Shown one piece after another: positions 26,925 through 37,700 of a DNA stretch of 64,000 nt. This stretch comes from Paenibacillus kribbensis (GTDB lineage Bacteria > Bacillota > Bacilli > Paenibacillales > Paenibacillaceae): assembly GCF_002240415.1 (NCBI RefSeq), contig NZ_CP020028.1, positions 3,807,501-3,871,500 on the forward strand. The letters are read 5' to 3'. The translations under genes and the position numbers were made by a program. Below the pieces are notes generated by a model, which saw only the letters and a program-made list of their open reading frames with translations, was not told where the DNA came from and made no database searches. Position 1 is the stretch's first letter; each line of letters starts with the position of its first letter.

Positions 26925-27856
26925 CAAATCCGGTTTCTCCTTTCGAGCAGCCTTACCAGCAGCACAAAGATAAATGTCATGAGCAGCAGCACAAGCGCCA
27001 TGCTCCAAAGAGCATTGTTATGAACCGAGCCCATGGCTGTGTTGCCCATGCTAAGTGTAATAACGCTGGTCAAGGTCGAAGCGGATTCCAGCAAAGAGCT
27101 TGGTATGTGTGGTGCATTCCCGATCACCATCTGCACAGCCAACGCCTCCCCAAACGCACGAGCCATACCGAGAATAATCCCTGTCAAAAGCGCGGGCAGC
27201 AGCGTCGGAATAATGACGCGTGCAATGGTCTGCCAGCGGGTAGCCCCCAAAGCGTAAGAGGATTCACGCAGACCTCCTGGCAAGGAGGACAACGCATCCG
27301 CCATAATACTCGTAATGGTCGGCAAAATCATCACAGACAACACAAGACAGCCTGCCAGAATACCGATGCCTTGTCCCCCGAACACATTCCGCAGCAGCGG
27401 AACGATCACAGTCAAGCCGACAAAGCCATATACTACAGACGGAATACCGGATAATAGTTCAATCGCAGGCTGAAGGATACGTTTACCCGATTTCGGCACG
27501 ATTTCCGTCATAAACAAAGCTGCGCACAAGCTAAGCGGACTGGCGATCAAGGCAGCCAATATAGTAACGGCAAAAGAGCCCGTAATGAATGGAAGCGCGC
27601 CGAAGGAAGCGGGTTCACCGTCCGGGCTCCATTTGGTGCCAAAGAAAAACTCACTTAGACTGACTCCATTCATCGCAAATGTAGCTACACCTTTGGAGGC
27701 AACAAAATATACGATGGAGACAATGACTGCAACTAAAAAAACGACACAAACCGACGTATAAATGCGGCCGGTCCATTCTTCCCAGTAATGTCTTTCTTTC
27801 ATAACCTGGGAACGTTTATTCTGTTCCATGAATGCCTTCCCTTCAACTGGTTCCAT
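26924..27856 (-). CDS. pstC: Phosphate ABC transporter permease PstC
   Basis: 310 residues, ATG with AAAGGAG 7 bases upstream; a second ATG at codon 10 also has a good site. Six membrane segments; EAA-type loop GGLRESSYALGATRWQTI; SGIPSVVYGFVGL is typical of PstC. Partner of PstA. A GC-rich hairpin lies between pstS and this gene, likely lowering permease expression relative to the binding protein. Confidence 0.95.
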   Translation of the reverse strand: MEPVEGKAFMEQNKRSQVMKERHYWEEWTGRIYTSVCVVFLVAVIVSIVYFVASKGVATFAMNGVSLSEFFFGTKWSPDGEPASFGALPFITGSFAVTILAALIASPLSLCAALFMTEIVPKSGKRILQPAIELLSGIPSVVYGFVGLTVIVPLLRNVFGGQGIGILAGCLVLSVMILPTITSIMADALSSLPGGLRESSYALGATRWQTIARVIIPTLLPALLTGIILGMARAFGEALAVQMVIGNAPHIPSSLLESASTLTSVITLSMGNTAMGSVHNNALWSMALVLLLMTFIFVLLVRLLERRNRI

Positions 27857-27874
27857 ACTGTAACTCCTTTAACC

Positions 27875-27911
27875 GAAGAATAGAGGCCGGACGCTAGTCC
27901 GCCTCTTCTTC
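27875..27911 (-). other. Intercistronic hairpin between pstS and pstC
   Basis: Minus strand GAAGAAGAGGCGGAC pairs with GTCCGGCCTCTATTCTTC. There is no T-run, so it is probably an mRNA-stabilising or partial attenuation element, common after ABC binding-protein genes. Confidence 0.6.
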
Positions 27912-27964
27912 GTGAATATACTTCGCATTCGCTACGTTCATCCGAACAGGAGGTGTATATCTCC

Positions 27965-28888
27965 TTATTTCGTAATGTTACCGTCAGCATCGCGTTTGAC
28001 TTGCATACCTGATACTGGAATGTATCCCAGGTCTACAACATCAGATTTCTGGATTTCATCAGACAGGATGTAGTCCAGGAATGCTTTTACATGTTCCTTT
28101 GGCTCACCTTTGGTGTACATGTGCTCGTAAGCCCATACCGGATACTTACCTTGCTCTACATTTTCCACATTGGCTTCAACACCATCGAATTTCAAAGCTG
28201 TTACTGTGTTGTCGATGTAGGACAGAGCCAGATAACCAATAGCACCCGGTGTTTCAGCAATCAGCTTTTTCACTGTACCAGAGGAATCTTCCTGAATGGA
28301 GCCAGGCAGATCTTCCGTTTTTTGTCCCAAAGCGTATTTTTCAAATGTTGCACGAGTACCGGAGCTGCTTGGACGGTTTACAATAACGATTTTTTGATCC
28401 GCACCACCAACTTGTTTCCAGTTCGTGATTTTACCTGTGAAAATTTGTACCAATTGATCTTTCTTCAGGTCTGTCACGCCAACCTTAGGGTTTGCTACTG
28501 CTGACATCGCTACAACAGCTACTTGGTGATCGACCAACTCATCTGCACCGCTCTCCAGTTTTTCTTTTGCAAACACGTCAGAGTTACCGATATCCGCCTG
28601 CCCGCCGGAAACCTGAGTCAAGCCAGTACCACTGCCGCCGCCCTGTACTTGAACTGCAATACCTTTATATTTATCGACAGCCATAAATTTTTGTCCTGCT
28701 TGCTCTACCAATGGTTGAAGTGCTGTGGAGCCAACAGCCAGAATGTTACCTGTCAGTTCAGCAGCTGCTTTATCTTCTGTTCCTTTAGCAGCGTCTCCTT
28801 GTGGTGCAGCATTGTTGCCTGATCCGCAAGCTGCGAGTGCAAATACCATGGTGAGAGTCATCAGAATGAACGGCCATTTTTTCAACAT
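27965..28888 (-). CDS. pstS: Phosphate-binding lipoprotein PstS
   Basis: 307 residues. Lipoprotein signal with lipobox LAAC (Cys at 21) followed by a Gly/Asn-rich linker. Binding-protein motifs GSTALQPL, GGGSGTGLTQV, DIGNSD and RPSSSGTRATF contact phosphate. It captures phosphate outside the membrane for PstCAB. First gene of the operon; its promoter carries TTTACA and CTAACA boxes in 11-bp phase with a TACAAT, implying PhoP control. Confidence 0.97.
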   Translation of the reverse strand: MLKKWPFILMTLTMVFALAACGSGNNAAPQGDAAKGTEDKAAAELTGNILAVGSTALQPLVEQAGQKFMAVDKYKGIAVQVQGGGSGTGLTQVSGGQADIGNSDVFAKEKLESGADELVDHQVAVVAMSAVANPKVGVTDLKKDQLVQIFTGKITNWKQVGGADQKIVIVNRPSSSGTRATFEKYALGQKTEDLPGSIQEDSSGTVKKLIAETPGAIGYLALSYIDNTVTALKFDGVEANVENVEQGKYPVWAYEHMYTKGEPKEHVKAFLDYILSDEIQKSDVVDLGYIPVSGMQVKRDADGNITK

Positions 28889-28950
28889 TTTTTATTGTCC
28901 TCCCCTTAGTTAAGTGACGGTTTTTTATTTATGACCATCAACACTTTTAC

Positions 28951-28993
28951 ATTGTAGGCCTGGAATGTTAGATGAACGGCGTGGTTTTGTAAA
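28951..28993 (-). promoter_or_regulatory. Pho-box promoter of pstSCAB
   Basis: Minus strand TTTACA (28988-28993) and CTAACA (28966-28971), 22 bp apart (two 11-bp steps; the middle repeat is degenerate), then 9 bp and TACAAT (28951-28956). Geometry to the -10 equals that at phoP and pstB1. Confidence 0.65.
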
Positions 28994-29093
28994 ACAAATA
29001 TAAAATATTGATAGAATAATTGTTTTAGGGTATATAATTAATCTATAGTGTAAACTTCACACATTAAGACATTTAAGGAGATCTGTTCGATTC

Positions 29094-29993
29094 ATGAATA
29101 TTCTAAAATTACGTATTTTGATGCTGATCGATAAATTCCATAAGGCGACGGATGTGGCGGAGGCTTTGCAAGTCAAGCAGCCTACCGTCAGCTTTCATAT
29201 GAAAAGCCTGGAAAAGGAAATGGGTGTTTCTCTGTTCTCTCTTCAACAAGGCAGAATTATGCTAACCGAAGCCGGAAAAAGAATGCTGCCTTACGCAAAG
29301 CAGATCATCTCCCTGGAGCAGGAAGCAAGACAAGCTGTAGATGAACTTACAGAGGAATCGCAGTCTCAATTACGTCTAGGCGCAGAGTCGATATCAGGCA
29401 CATACCTCCTGCCCTCTATCCTTGCTAAGTTTGCGCAACTATATCCAGAGTGCCGAATTCAACTGGACATTCAAGCTCCAGATACGATCAGACAGCTGCT
29501 GCTGCAGGGAGAGCTTGATTTTGTTTTTCTGGACGATAAGAGCCCTCTACCGGAGCATACGGTGGCAGAAGTAGTGGCTACGGATCGAATTGGAATTATT
29601 AGGAACAAAAAAATGCATACTTCCAAATCAGTCGATGTTGACAGATCTGATATATTGGACAAGCATGCGTGGGTGAGATACAGCGGGGCATCTGCTATCG
29701 ATTCGTATTCTTCTCTGCTTAAGCCCTCTATGGAGACCAACTCATGGGAGGCGGTTAAGCAAGTAGTAGGCGGCGGAGAAGCGCTTGCCTTTTTCCCTGC
29801 CTGCGGAGTTCATAGCAGCATTGACAGTGTTCCTACGGTGGAATGGCTTCCTTATACTGAGGTTATTAAGACTGATGAAGAAAGTGACTGCTACCATATA
29901 AACATCGTGTATCAACGTGATACACATCAGAGCATGATCCAGCAGGCGTTTCTCGAATTCATGCGGCAAGAAGCACAGAAAATTAGAAACTAG
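29094..29993 (+). CDS. LysR-family transcriptional regulator
   Basis: 299 residues. N-terminal HTH with HKATDVAEALQVKQPTVSFH (~residues 16-35) and KSLEKEMGVSLF, then a LysR substrate-binding domain from ~90 (LRLGAESISGTYLLPSIL). It diverges from pstS across a 205-bp gap. Whether it controls pst, itself or an unlinked target is not evident; no clear T-N11-A site stands out. AAGGAG lies 13 bases before the ATG, a rather long spacing. Confidence 0.9.
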   Translation: MNILKLRILMLIDKFHKATDVAEALQVKQPTVSFHMKSLEKEMGVSLFSLQQGRIMLTEAGKRMLPYAKQIISLEQEARQAVDELTEESQSQLRLGAESISGTYLLPSILAKFAQLYPECRIQLDIQAPDTIRQLLLQGELDFVFLDDKSPLPEHTVAEVVATDRIGIIRNKKMHTSKSVDVDRSDILDKHAWVRYSGASAIDSYSSLLKPSMETNSWEAVKQVVGGGEALAFFPACGVHSSIDSVPTVEWLPYTEVIKTDEESDCYHINIVYQRDTHQSMIQQAFLEFMRQEAQKIRN

Positions 29994-30001
29994 AGAACAC
30001 C

Positions 30002-30038
30002 AAAAAGAGCATCCAAGTCGCAATGACCTGAATGCTCT
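30002..30038 (-). terminator. Terminator of pyk
   Basis: Minus strand AGAGCATTC and GGATGCTCT arms then TTTTTGG. It lies between the converging lysR gene and pyk. Confidence 0.75.
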
Positions 30039-30094
30039 GCTTGCTTGCTGTATCCAAACGATACAGCCTGTTTATTATTCCGAACAGGATAAAA

Positions 30095-31525
30095 TTATGC
30101 TTGTGCAGGAACACAGCTAATTTTGATCAGGTTGGTAGAACCGGAATCGCCAAGCGGTACCCCAGCGGTGATCACAACCAAATCGCCCTCTTTAACGAGA
30201 CCGGAATTGCGGCCGCCTTCCAGCGCATTGTCAAACAGACTGTCTGTTGTGTCAACAATCGGTCTTCCTTGTACTGCATGTACACCCCAGATCAGAGCCA
30301 GACGACGAACCGTTCTTTCCTGTGTTGTCACAGCGACAATCGGAGCTTCCGGGCGATATTTGGAAATCATACGCGCTGTTGTTCCGCTTTGCGTGGACGT
30401 CAGGATCGCTTTGGCATGCAGGTCAAGCGCAGAAATGGAAACAGATTGGCTGATTGCCTCCGTAATACTGATTTCTTGCGCCGTTCTCTGTTTCTTAAAC
30501 AATTCACGGTAGTTCAGAGAAGACTCTGCTTTTTCTGCAATACGGGACATCGTCAGTACAGATTCTACCGGATATTTACCCGCAGCTGTTTCGCCGGACA
30601 GCATAATTGCGTCTGTTCCGTCAAAAATAGCATTGGCTACGTCACTTGCTTCCGCACGAGTCGGACGCGGGTTACGCTGCATGGAATCCAGCATTTGTGT
30701 TGCCGTAATAACAGGCTTGCCGGCTACATTACATTTGTTAATCATCAGTTTTTGCGCCAAAGGTACTTCTTCAGCAGGGATTTCCACACCAAGGTCACCA
30801 CGGGCAACCATCAGGCCGTCGGAGGCTTCCAAAATTTCGTCCAGGTTGTCAACACCTTGCTGATTTTCGATTTTGGAAATGATTTGAATATGACCAGCGT
30901 TGTGCTTTGCCAGCAATTCACGGATTTCCAGTACATCACTTGCTTTACGAACAAAAGAAGCCGCGATGAAATCAATGTCCTGCTCAATACCGAAAATGAT
31001 GTCGTTAGCATCCTTCTCTGTAATACCAGGCAAGGAAATGGCTACGCCTGGAACGTTAACGCCCTTCTTGCTTTTGATCGTTCCGCCATTGACAATGCGG
31101 CATTTGATTTCAGTGCCTGATACTTCAATAACGGTGAGTCCGATCAGACCGTCGTCGATCAGAATGGTGGAGCCGGGCTCCACGTCCGAGGGAAGGTCCT
31201 TGTACGTAATGGAGATACGGTCTTTCGTACCAAGAACTTCTTCCGTTGTCAGCGTAATGAACTCGTCCTGAACAAGCTCAATAGGTTCAACCTCGAGCTT
31301 GCCTGTCCGGATTTCCGGCCCCTTCGTATCGAGCAAAATAGCAACGTTTTTGTTAAGCTCCTTGCAAGCTTGACGGATATTCTTAATCCGGTTGCCATGC
31401 TCCTCGAAATCACCGTGAGAGAAATTCAGGCGGGCTACGTTCATACCAGCCAAAATCAGTTTCTTCACATTTTCCAACGACTCACTGGAAGGACCGATAG
31501 TACATACAATCTTAGTTTTGCGCAT
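30095..31525 (-). CDS. pyk: Pyruvate kinase
   Basis: 476 residues. Motifs: [34 protein letters not shown], the active-site Lys in [23 protein letters not shown] and [12 protein letters not shown]. Transfers phosphate from PEP to ADP. The protein ends at the normal pyruvate kinase fold and lacks the additional C-terminal PEP-utiliser-like domain (~110 residues) found in B. subtilis and Geobacillus enzymes. It follows accDA directly; the pfkA gene found between accA and pyk in B. subtilis is not here. Confidence 0.97.
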   Translation of the reverse strand: MRKTKIVCTIGPSSESLENVKKLILAGMNVARLNFSHGDFEEHGNRIKNIRQACKELNKNVAILLDTKGPEIRTGKLEVEPIELVQDEFITLTTEEVLGTKDRISITYKDLPSDVEPGSTILIDDGLIGLTVIEVSGTEIKCRIVNGGTIKSKKGVNVPGVAISLPGITEKDANDIIFGIEQDIDFIAASFVRKASDVLEIRELLAKHNAGHIQIISKIENQQGVDNLDEILEASDGLMVARGDLGVEIPAEEVPLAQKLMINKCNVAGKPVITATQMLDSMQRNPRPTRAEASDVANAIFDGTDAIMLSGETAAGKYPVESVLTMSRIAEKAESSLNYRELFKKQRTAQEISITEAISQSVSISALDLHAKAILTSTQSGTTARMISKYRPEAPIVAVTTQERTVRRLALIWGVHAVQGRPIVDTTDSLFDNALEGGRNSGLVKEGDLVVITAGVPLGDSGSTNLIKISCVPAQA

Positions 31526-31648
31526 TTGGGTTTTTCCTCCGTTTTCAAAGGTGTTACTTTATATCTTTTTCCAACAATTAAATCTACTACACTTTTTCCT
31601 ATTTGTATAGGAAGTTCGTCATATTTTTTGTTACTCGTTTCCAGTGTA

Positions 31649-32632
31649 TTACAACATAGGCTCAGTTTCCGAAGGCTTCAAAAAGGTATATTGACCTATT
31701 TTCCGGAATTTTTGATACCGATCTTCCCTCAATTCATCGCAGCTCATATTCATCAGTTCGGCCAAATGACGTTCCAACAGCTCCTTGATTGCAGCAGCAG
31801 TCATTTCATAGTTGCGATGCGCGCCCCCTCTCGGTTCTGGCACAATGTCCTCGATAACCTCCAGACGCAGAAGATCATTCGCCGTAATTTTCATAGCTTC
31901 AGCTGCCTGATCTGCCTTGGAAGCATCCTTCCATAAAATCGAGGCTGCCCCGTTTGGAGAGATGGCCGAATAGATGGCATGCTCCAGCATCAGCACCCGG
32001 TTGCCGACCGCAAACGCAAGCGCACCGCCGCTTCCACCCTCGCCGATGACCACACAAATAACAGGCACCGAAAGCTTTGCCATCTCTCGCAAATTGCGGG
32101 CGATTGCTTCCGATTGACCTCTCTCCTCTGCTGTATTACCCGGATAAGCGCCCTTCGTATCAATAAATGTAATAATAGGGCGTTTAAATTTTTCAGCCTG
32201 CTGCATCAAGCGCAGCCCTTTCCGGAATCCTTCCGGGTGCGCACTACCAAAAAAACGCGCAATGTTATCTTTGGTATCCTTGCCGCGCTGCTGACCAATA
32301 ACGGTCACCGGAATACCGTTCAGCTTGGCAATTCCGCCTACGACTGCCAGATCGTCTCCAAACAAGCGGTCGCCATGCAATTCAATAAAGTCTGTAAATA
32401 CTTGTTCGATCAAATCAAGAGACGTCGGCCTTTGATGATGACGGGCCAAATGCATCTTTTGCGGTGCTGTAATGTTCGTATATATTTCTTCTTCCATCTG
32501 GAGATAACGTTCTTCCAGGCGGTTAATTTCATCCGTAAAATCAATTTGCTTATCCTGTCCGAATTGCTTGAGTTCTTCGATCTTCTGTCGCATCTCGACC
32601 AGGGGCTTTTCATAAGGCAATTCGCCAGCCAT
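31649..32632 (-). CDS. accA: Acetyl-CoA carboxylase carboxyltransferase subunit alpha
   Basis: 327 residues. Crotonase-like carboxyltransferase core with [20 protein letters not shown] and [12 protein letters not shown]. With AccD it moves the carboxyl group from biotin to acetyl-CoA, starting fatty acid synthesis. The ATG abuts the accD stop (TAG-ATG), so the subunits are translationally linked. Confidence 0.98.
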   Translation of the reverse strand: MAGELPYEKPLVEMRQKIEELKQFGQDKQIDFTDEINRLEERYLQMEEEIYTNITAPQKMHLARHHQRPTSLDLIEQVFTDFIELHGDRLFGDDLAVVGGIAKLNGIPVTVIGQQRGKDTKDNIARFFGSAHPEGFRKGLRLMQQAEKFKRPIITFIDTKGAYPGNTAEERGQSEAIARNLREMAKLSVPVICVVIGEGGSGGALAFAVGNRVLMLEHAIYSAISPNGAASILWKDASKADQAAEAMKITANDLLRLEVIEDIVPEPRGGAHRNYEMTAAAIKELLERHLAELMNMSCDELREDRYQKFRKIGQYTFLKPSETEPML

Positions 32633-33526
32633 CTATTCCACCCCTTTCACACTGTGTAAATCAAGCAGTTGCCCAAGGGTATCGCGCAATTCCTTGCGGT
32701 GTACAACCATATCTAATTGTCCGTGCTGCAAATTAAACTCGGAAGTTTGAAAATCATCCGGCAGCTTCTGCCTGATGGTCTGCTCAATTACGATACGGCC
32801 TGCAAAACCAAATACAGCACCCGGCTCTGCAATATTAATATCTCCAAGCGTAGCAAAGCTGGCGGAAACTCCGCCTGTAGTCGGATCAGTGATAACGGAA
32901 ATATAAAGCAAACCCTGCTCGTCCAGACGAGCGAGAGCAGCACTTGTTTTGGCCATCTGCATCAGACTCAGAATACTTTCCTGCATACGTGCCCCACCGG
33001 ATGTGGAGAAGATAATAAGCGGCAAGCGCTTGTCAATCGCCTGCTCAATGGCGCGGGTAATTTTCTCCCCTACGACCGAGCCCATACTGCCTGTAAAAAA
33101 GTCAAAGCTCATCACCGCTACGACAACAGGAAGCCCATGAATAAGGCCGTCGCCCGTAACGACAGCCTCTCGCAAGCCGGATTTCAGCGTCTGCTGCTCC
33201 AGCTTACTCGCATATCCCGGAAAGTCCAGCGGATCAACTGAAATCATATCAGCATCATATTCCGTAAACGTGTCCTCGTCGAGTACCATGCGAATACGCT
33301 CCATCGCATTGAGACGCATATGGTATCCGCACACCGGACACACTTTCAAATTCTTTTCCAGCTCTTTGCTGTATTGAATGCTTCCGCACTTGCCACATTT
33401 GGTCATAAGACCTTCGGGAATCTCCCGTTTGGGACGATCCGGCATGTCCGCTTGATCGCCGCTCAGCGCCCGTTCCGAAGGGATCGTCGCGTATTTACGC
33501 TTCTTTTGGAATAAATCTTTAAACAC
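32633..33526 (-). CDS. accD: Acetyl-CoA carboxylase carboxyltransferase subunit beta
   Basis: 297 residues. N-terminal four-Cys zinc ribbon (CGKCGSIQY and CPVCGYHMR), then the carboxyltransferase domain with [16 protein letters not shown] and [10 protein letters not shown]. Partner of AccA, encoded directly downstream. The ~180-bp leader before it carries TTGCGG-N17-TATGAA (minus strand, near 33620-33650) as a weak promoter candidate. Confidence 0.97.
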   Translation of the reverse strand: MFKDLFQKKRKYATIPSERALSGDQADMPDRPKREIPEGLMTKCGKCGSIQYSKELEKNLKVCPVCGYHMRLNAMERIRMVLDEDTFTEYDADMISVDPLDFPGYASKLEQQTLKSGLREAVVTGDGLIHGLPVVVAVMSFDFFTGSMGSVVGEKITRAIEQAIDKRLPLIIFSTSGGARMQESILSLMQMAKTSAALARLDEQGLLYISVITDPTTGGVSASFATLGDINIAEPGAVFGFAGRIVIEQTIRQKLPDDFQTSEFNLQHGQLDMVVHRKELRDTLGQLLDLHSVKGVE

Positions 33527-33707
33527 AACTACACCTCTCCAGCCGTTTATTTGTCAGCCGTAACCGATACAAGGTCCTCTGCCGTCTGTAGCGGCACCTC
33601 TAAGCATTATGTTCATACACACGTCAACGCTTGTCCGCAAAACATTACCGCCGATCGTGCATCCTTTGTTCCATTCATGCTGCTGTGTCACTTCCGCCGT
33701 TCCGGAC

Positions 33708-33896
33708 TCAAGGGCGCAAAATCGAATTAAGCACTTCCTGTATTTCTTCGACTTCGCCCGAAGGCACAAGTATCTCAAACTGTTGCTTGGACGCGCTAAT
33801 GGCCCGGGTCTGCACCATAAAACCTTCTTCAGACAGTTTGAGCTTAATCATGTCAGCCAGTCTGGCCGTCGGTGCAATATAAATCACCGTCCACAT
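33708..33896 (-). CDS. Small conserved-looking protein upstream of accDA (function unknown)
   Basis: 62 residues with a beta-alpha-beta rhythm: WTVIYIAPTARLADMIKLKL, a helix, FMVQTRAISAS, FEILVPSGEVEEIQEVL. This looks like a short ferredoxin-like/DUF2007-type domain. AGGGGGT lies about 11 bases before the ATG. It lies ahead of accD and after the pgpA-like terminator, so it may be cotranscribed with accDA. I do not recognise a function. Confidence 0.65.
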   Translation of the reverse strand: MWTVIYIAPTARLADMIKLKLSEEGFMVQTRAISASKQQFEILVPSGEVEEIQEVLNSILRP

Positions 33897-33977
33897 GCCT
33901 TGTTTCTACCCCCTAAGCCTCAAGTTTTGAGCCCATATAATAGACTCATGATAACATACCTTACTTTTTTCCCGCAA

Positions 33978-34016
33978 CAAAAGCCCTCCTGCTCGTTCAG
34001 ATTCCTTCGGAGGGCC
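33978..34016 (-). terminator. Terminator of dnaE/pgpA-like unit
   Basis: Minus strand GCCCTCC and GGAGGGC arms followed by TTTTGTTG, 34 bases after the pgpA-like stop. Confidence 0.7.
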
Positions 34017-34049
34017 TAGAAGTTTATCCGCTCTGCTCATACAGTCGAA

Positions 34050-34547
34050 TCAAGCGTCGGGCGACGCAGGATAATGCTTGGCTAGAACGCTCCGATGGGC
34101 GATACGCGAAGAAGCGGCAGCGGCTAAACCAGCGACGAGATCGTCCAAGAATACGTGAATACCGCTACCTTTTTGGTTCAACTGTTCAATAATTCCTGTC
34201 TTTTCCTTATCCAAATATCCAAAGCTGGTTAAGCCGATCATGCCGTACACGCTCGTAATTCCAAGAGCCAGTGTCTCGTCCACCCCATACAACGGTTCGT
34301 CTGCCTCCATAATGGCTTGCAGCGGCTCAGGGAGAAGTCTTTTTTCGGCCAGCTCATCAATCGCAATGCCTGTGAGCAACGTATATTGTACCTCGCGCTT
34401 TTGCAATACCGCTTTGACACTGTCTACACATTCTTCCATAGTTAAATGAGGATAATATTTTTGCTGCAGCTGAAAAACAATGTCCGCAATGGACTCGATA
34501 CGAATGCCTCTGCGATTTAACAGGGTCTCAGCATATTCATAGGACAT
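34050..34547 (-). CDS. Phosphatidylglycerophosphatase A family protein (YutG-like)
   Basis: 165 residues. The PgpA/YutG domain has conserved acidic residues (IAIDELAEKRLLP and the C-terminal HVFLDDLVAGLAAA). The Firmicute forms lack the membrane spans of E. coli PgpA. A role in phosphatidylglycerol synthesis is assumed from the family only. Preceded by dnaE with a 159-bp gap. Confidence 0.8.
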   Translation of the reverse strand: MSYEYAETLLNRRGIRIESIADIVFQLQQKYYPHLTMEECVDSVKAVLQKREVQYTLLTGIAIDELAEKRLLPEPLQAIMEADEPLYGVDETLALGITSVYGMIGLTSFGYLDKEKTGIIEQLNQKGSGIHVFLDDLVAGLAAAASSRIAHRSVLAKHYPASPDA

Positions 34548-34706
34548 AGTTTCCCTCCCGCCTTCACCGTACAGTTCTGTTCTTCCACCGCGCGGGACCT
34601 CATGTGTGCAGGACTCATGTGTACAGGATAAGTATTGAAGCTGCTGTCCCGCCAGTTTTCCAAGTGTATGCGAGAGGGAAGGAAATTGTTCATTAAAGCA
34701 TGTCCG

Positions 34707-37700
34707 TCATTTGACTTTCACCGTGCCTTCACCCAACATGGACTCCATCCGATCAAAAAGCTGGGGCGAAGGCTTGATGCTGTAGGCATCGCTCAAGGCC
34801 AGCAAACGCTGGCTGCTCTCATAAAACAGTACGGTAGGCAACGCACCGGGATGCTCCTGCAGCAGCGCCTTGAGGCTGACCAGCAAGCTGGCATCCTCCT
34901 CGGCCTGGCGGGTGATTTTGACAAACACCCGCTGACGGGCCTCCCGCTCCGGGCTGCGCGGAGCCGGGGCCTGCCCGCCTTGAGCTGCCTTGGCGGCGGA
35001 GCCCGGTGAAGCGCCCGTGGCGGGACTAGCCGGCTTGGGCTGCGACGAAGCAGGCGTTGCGGCTGTCGACGGCGTGCGCTGCGCTCCCCCGCCAGAAGAG
35101 CCAGCCGCTGGCACGGATGCTCCGGCTGCAGCGGATGGACGCGTCCCGGTGCGTCGACGCTGGAGGAGCCGTGCCAGCGAATCTTCCGCTAACGGAGCGG
35201 TTTCATCTGCGAGGAGCTTGAAGTGCTCGTCCTGCTGCTGCATTTTGGCACGCAGCGCCAGCAGCGCTCCCTTTTCAATCCACTGCTGGCTTCGCTTCCA
35301 CACCTCAGGGAACAGCACCACTTCACAGCGCTCAATCTGATCCTCCAGCTCTATAAAGGCCATGGCCTTACCCTGCTTGGTCGTAATTGTCTTGAGCGAC
35401 ACCACCATGCCGGCGGTCACAACAACCGTTTCATCCGGCACATCGCCCAGTTCCATCAGGCGATCCGCCTGGCTGTTTTCCAGCAGCGTCTCAAAATCAT
35501 CCAGCGGATGCCCGGACAGATACAGCCCCAGCAGCTCACGTTCCAGTTCGAGCTGCTGGCCCGCACTGAACTTCGGTACATCGGGATATTCGATATCCCA
35601 ATTGGGCATTTCCACAAAACCAAACATATCAATTTGCAGATCGTCACGTTCCTTTCGCCACTTGACAGCTGCATCTACGGTTTCATCCAGCATGGCAAGC
35701 AGCTGTGCCCGGTGCCCTGTCAGCGAATCAAAGGCACCTGCCTGAATGAGCGATTCAATGACTCTCTTATTGCATACCCGCAAGTCCACGCGTCGGCAAA
35801 AATCAAGCAGGCTGTCAAATGGCCGTTCCTTGCGGACAGCGAGAATGCTCTCCATTGCCTGTGTGCCGACATTTTTAATCGCGGCCAGTCCGAAGCGGAT
35901 GTCGCCTTGCGGCAAGGGGGTGAACAGCACGCCGCTTTCGTTCACATCAGGCGGCAGCACCGCTATATTCATACGACGGCATTCAACGACATATTCCGCC
36001 ACTTTCCGGTGGCTTCCCATGACGGCTGTCAGCATCGACGCCATAAATTGCACGCGATAATGGGCCTTGAGATATGCTGTCTGGAATGCCAGCACGCCAT
36101 AAGCAGCCGCATGGGCACGCGGGAAGCCATAATCTGCAAAACGGACAATCATGTCATAAACCCTTTCGGCTTCCTCCTCCGTGTACCCCTGCTTGACACT
36201 GCCCTTCACAAAATGGCCGCGCTCCAGATCCAGCACTTCGCGCTTTTTCTTGGACACAGCACGGCGCAGCAGATCGGCTTCTCCCAGGGAAAAGCCTGCC
36301 ATGCGCGAAGCAATCTGCATGATTTGCTCCTGATACACGATAATGCCGTACGTATCCTTCAGGATCGGCTCAAGATCGGGATGCGGATAAGCAACCTCAA
36401 CCTGTCCATGCTTGGCTTGTATAAAGTTAGGAATAAAGCCCATCGGACCGGGACGATACAAAGCCAGTACAGAGATGACATCCTCGAAAACACTCGGCTT
36501 TAAATCCTTGAGCACCCGGCGTATGCCAGCCGACTCAAGCTGGAATACCCCGCCTGTATCTCCTTTACCCAGCAGATCGTAGGTATGCGGGTCATTATCA
36601 GGGATGCGGCTAAAGTCAGGCGCTTCTCCATGCTCTTCTGCAATCCAGCGCATACAGCGCTCAATAATAGAGAGCGTGCGCAATCCGAGGAAATCCATTT
36701 TGAGCAAACCGATCCGCTCCAGATTTTCCATTGAATATTGTGTAAGGGGAACCCCTTCGCTTCCCTCCTGAAGCGGAACCGCATCGGTCAATGGAGTCCG
36801 CGAAATGACGACACCCGCAGCATGAGTCGAGGCATGGCGGGGCATCCCTTCCACTTTGATCGCCATATCCAGCAGTTCGCGTGTCTTGGGCTTCGTTTCG
36901 TACAGCGCCTTCAGCTCCGGGGTCATCTCCAGCGCATGGCGGATGTTCATTCCGAGTTGGGCCGGAATCAGCTTCGCCGCCTTGTCTACCTCGCCATACG
37001 GCACATTTAACACACGCCCGACGTCACGGACTGCGGCTCTCGCCGCCAGCGTTCCAAAGGTAATGATTTGGGCTACATGCTCGTTCCCGTACTTCTGAAC
37101 TACATAGTCAATAACCTCGTCACGCCGTTCGTCACTAAAATCAATATCGATATCCGGCATGCTGATCCGCTCAGGATTCAGAAACCGTTCAAAGAGCAGA
37201 TTATATTTCATCGGATCGACATTCGTGATGTTAAGCACATAGGCAACCAAACTGCCTGCTGAGGAACCGCGCCCCGGTCCGGTTGCAATCTTATGCTGAT
37301 GAGCGAAAGCAATAAAATCCCATACGATCAGAAAATAATCGCTAAAGCCCATATTCTCTATCGTATTCAATTCATAGTTCAGCCGTTGGTCCAGCTTTTC
37401 ACGTTCCTCTGGCTGCTCCCATCTGGGATCACTTCCATAGCGATGCTCCAACCCTTGCATACACAAACTGCGCAAATAGGATGAGGAAGTCATGCCTTCC
37501 GGCAGCGGGCGATATTCAGGCAAAATGGACTGGCCGAACTCCAGCTCCAGTTCACACTGTTCAGCAATACGCACCGTATTGGCAATGGCTTCTTCCACAT
37601 GCGGAAACAAGCGAGCCATATCCTCCTGGCTTTTCAGATACAACTGCCGTGTCGGTATGCGCAAGCGCTCCTCATCGTCAACCGTCTTGCCTGTCCCGAT

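Noticed and set aside
33527..33707. Possible FapR operator or riboswitch ahead of accD
   Set aside because: No full FapR palindrome and no recognisable riboswitch core in the 180-bp leader.
35223..36503. 426-codon open frame opposite dnaE
   Set aside because: Antisense shadow of a strongly coding gene; no ribosome site, no recognisable domain, Cys/His/Arg-rich composition typical of mirror frames.
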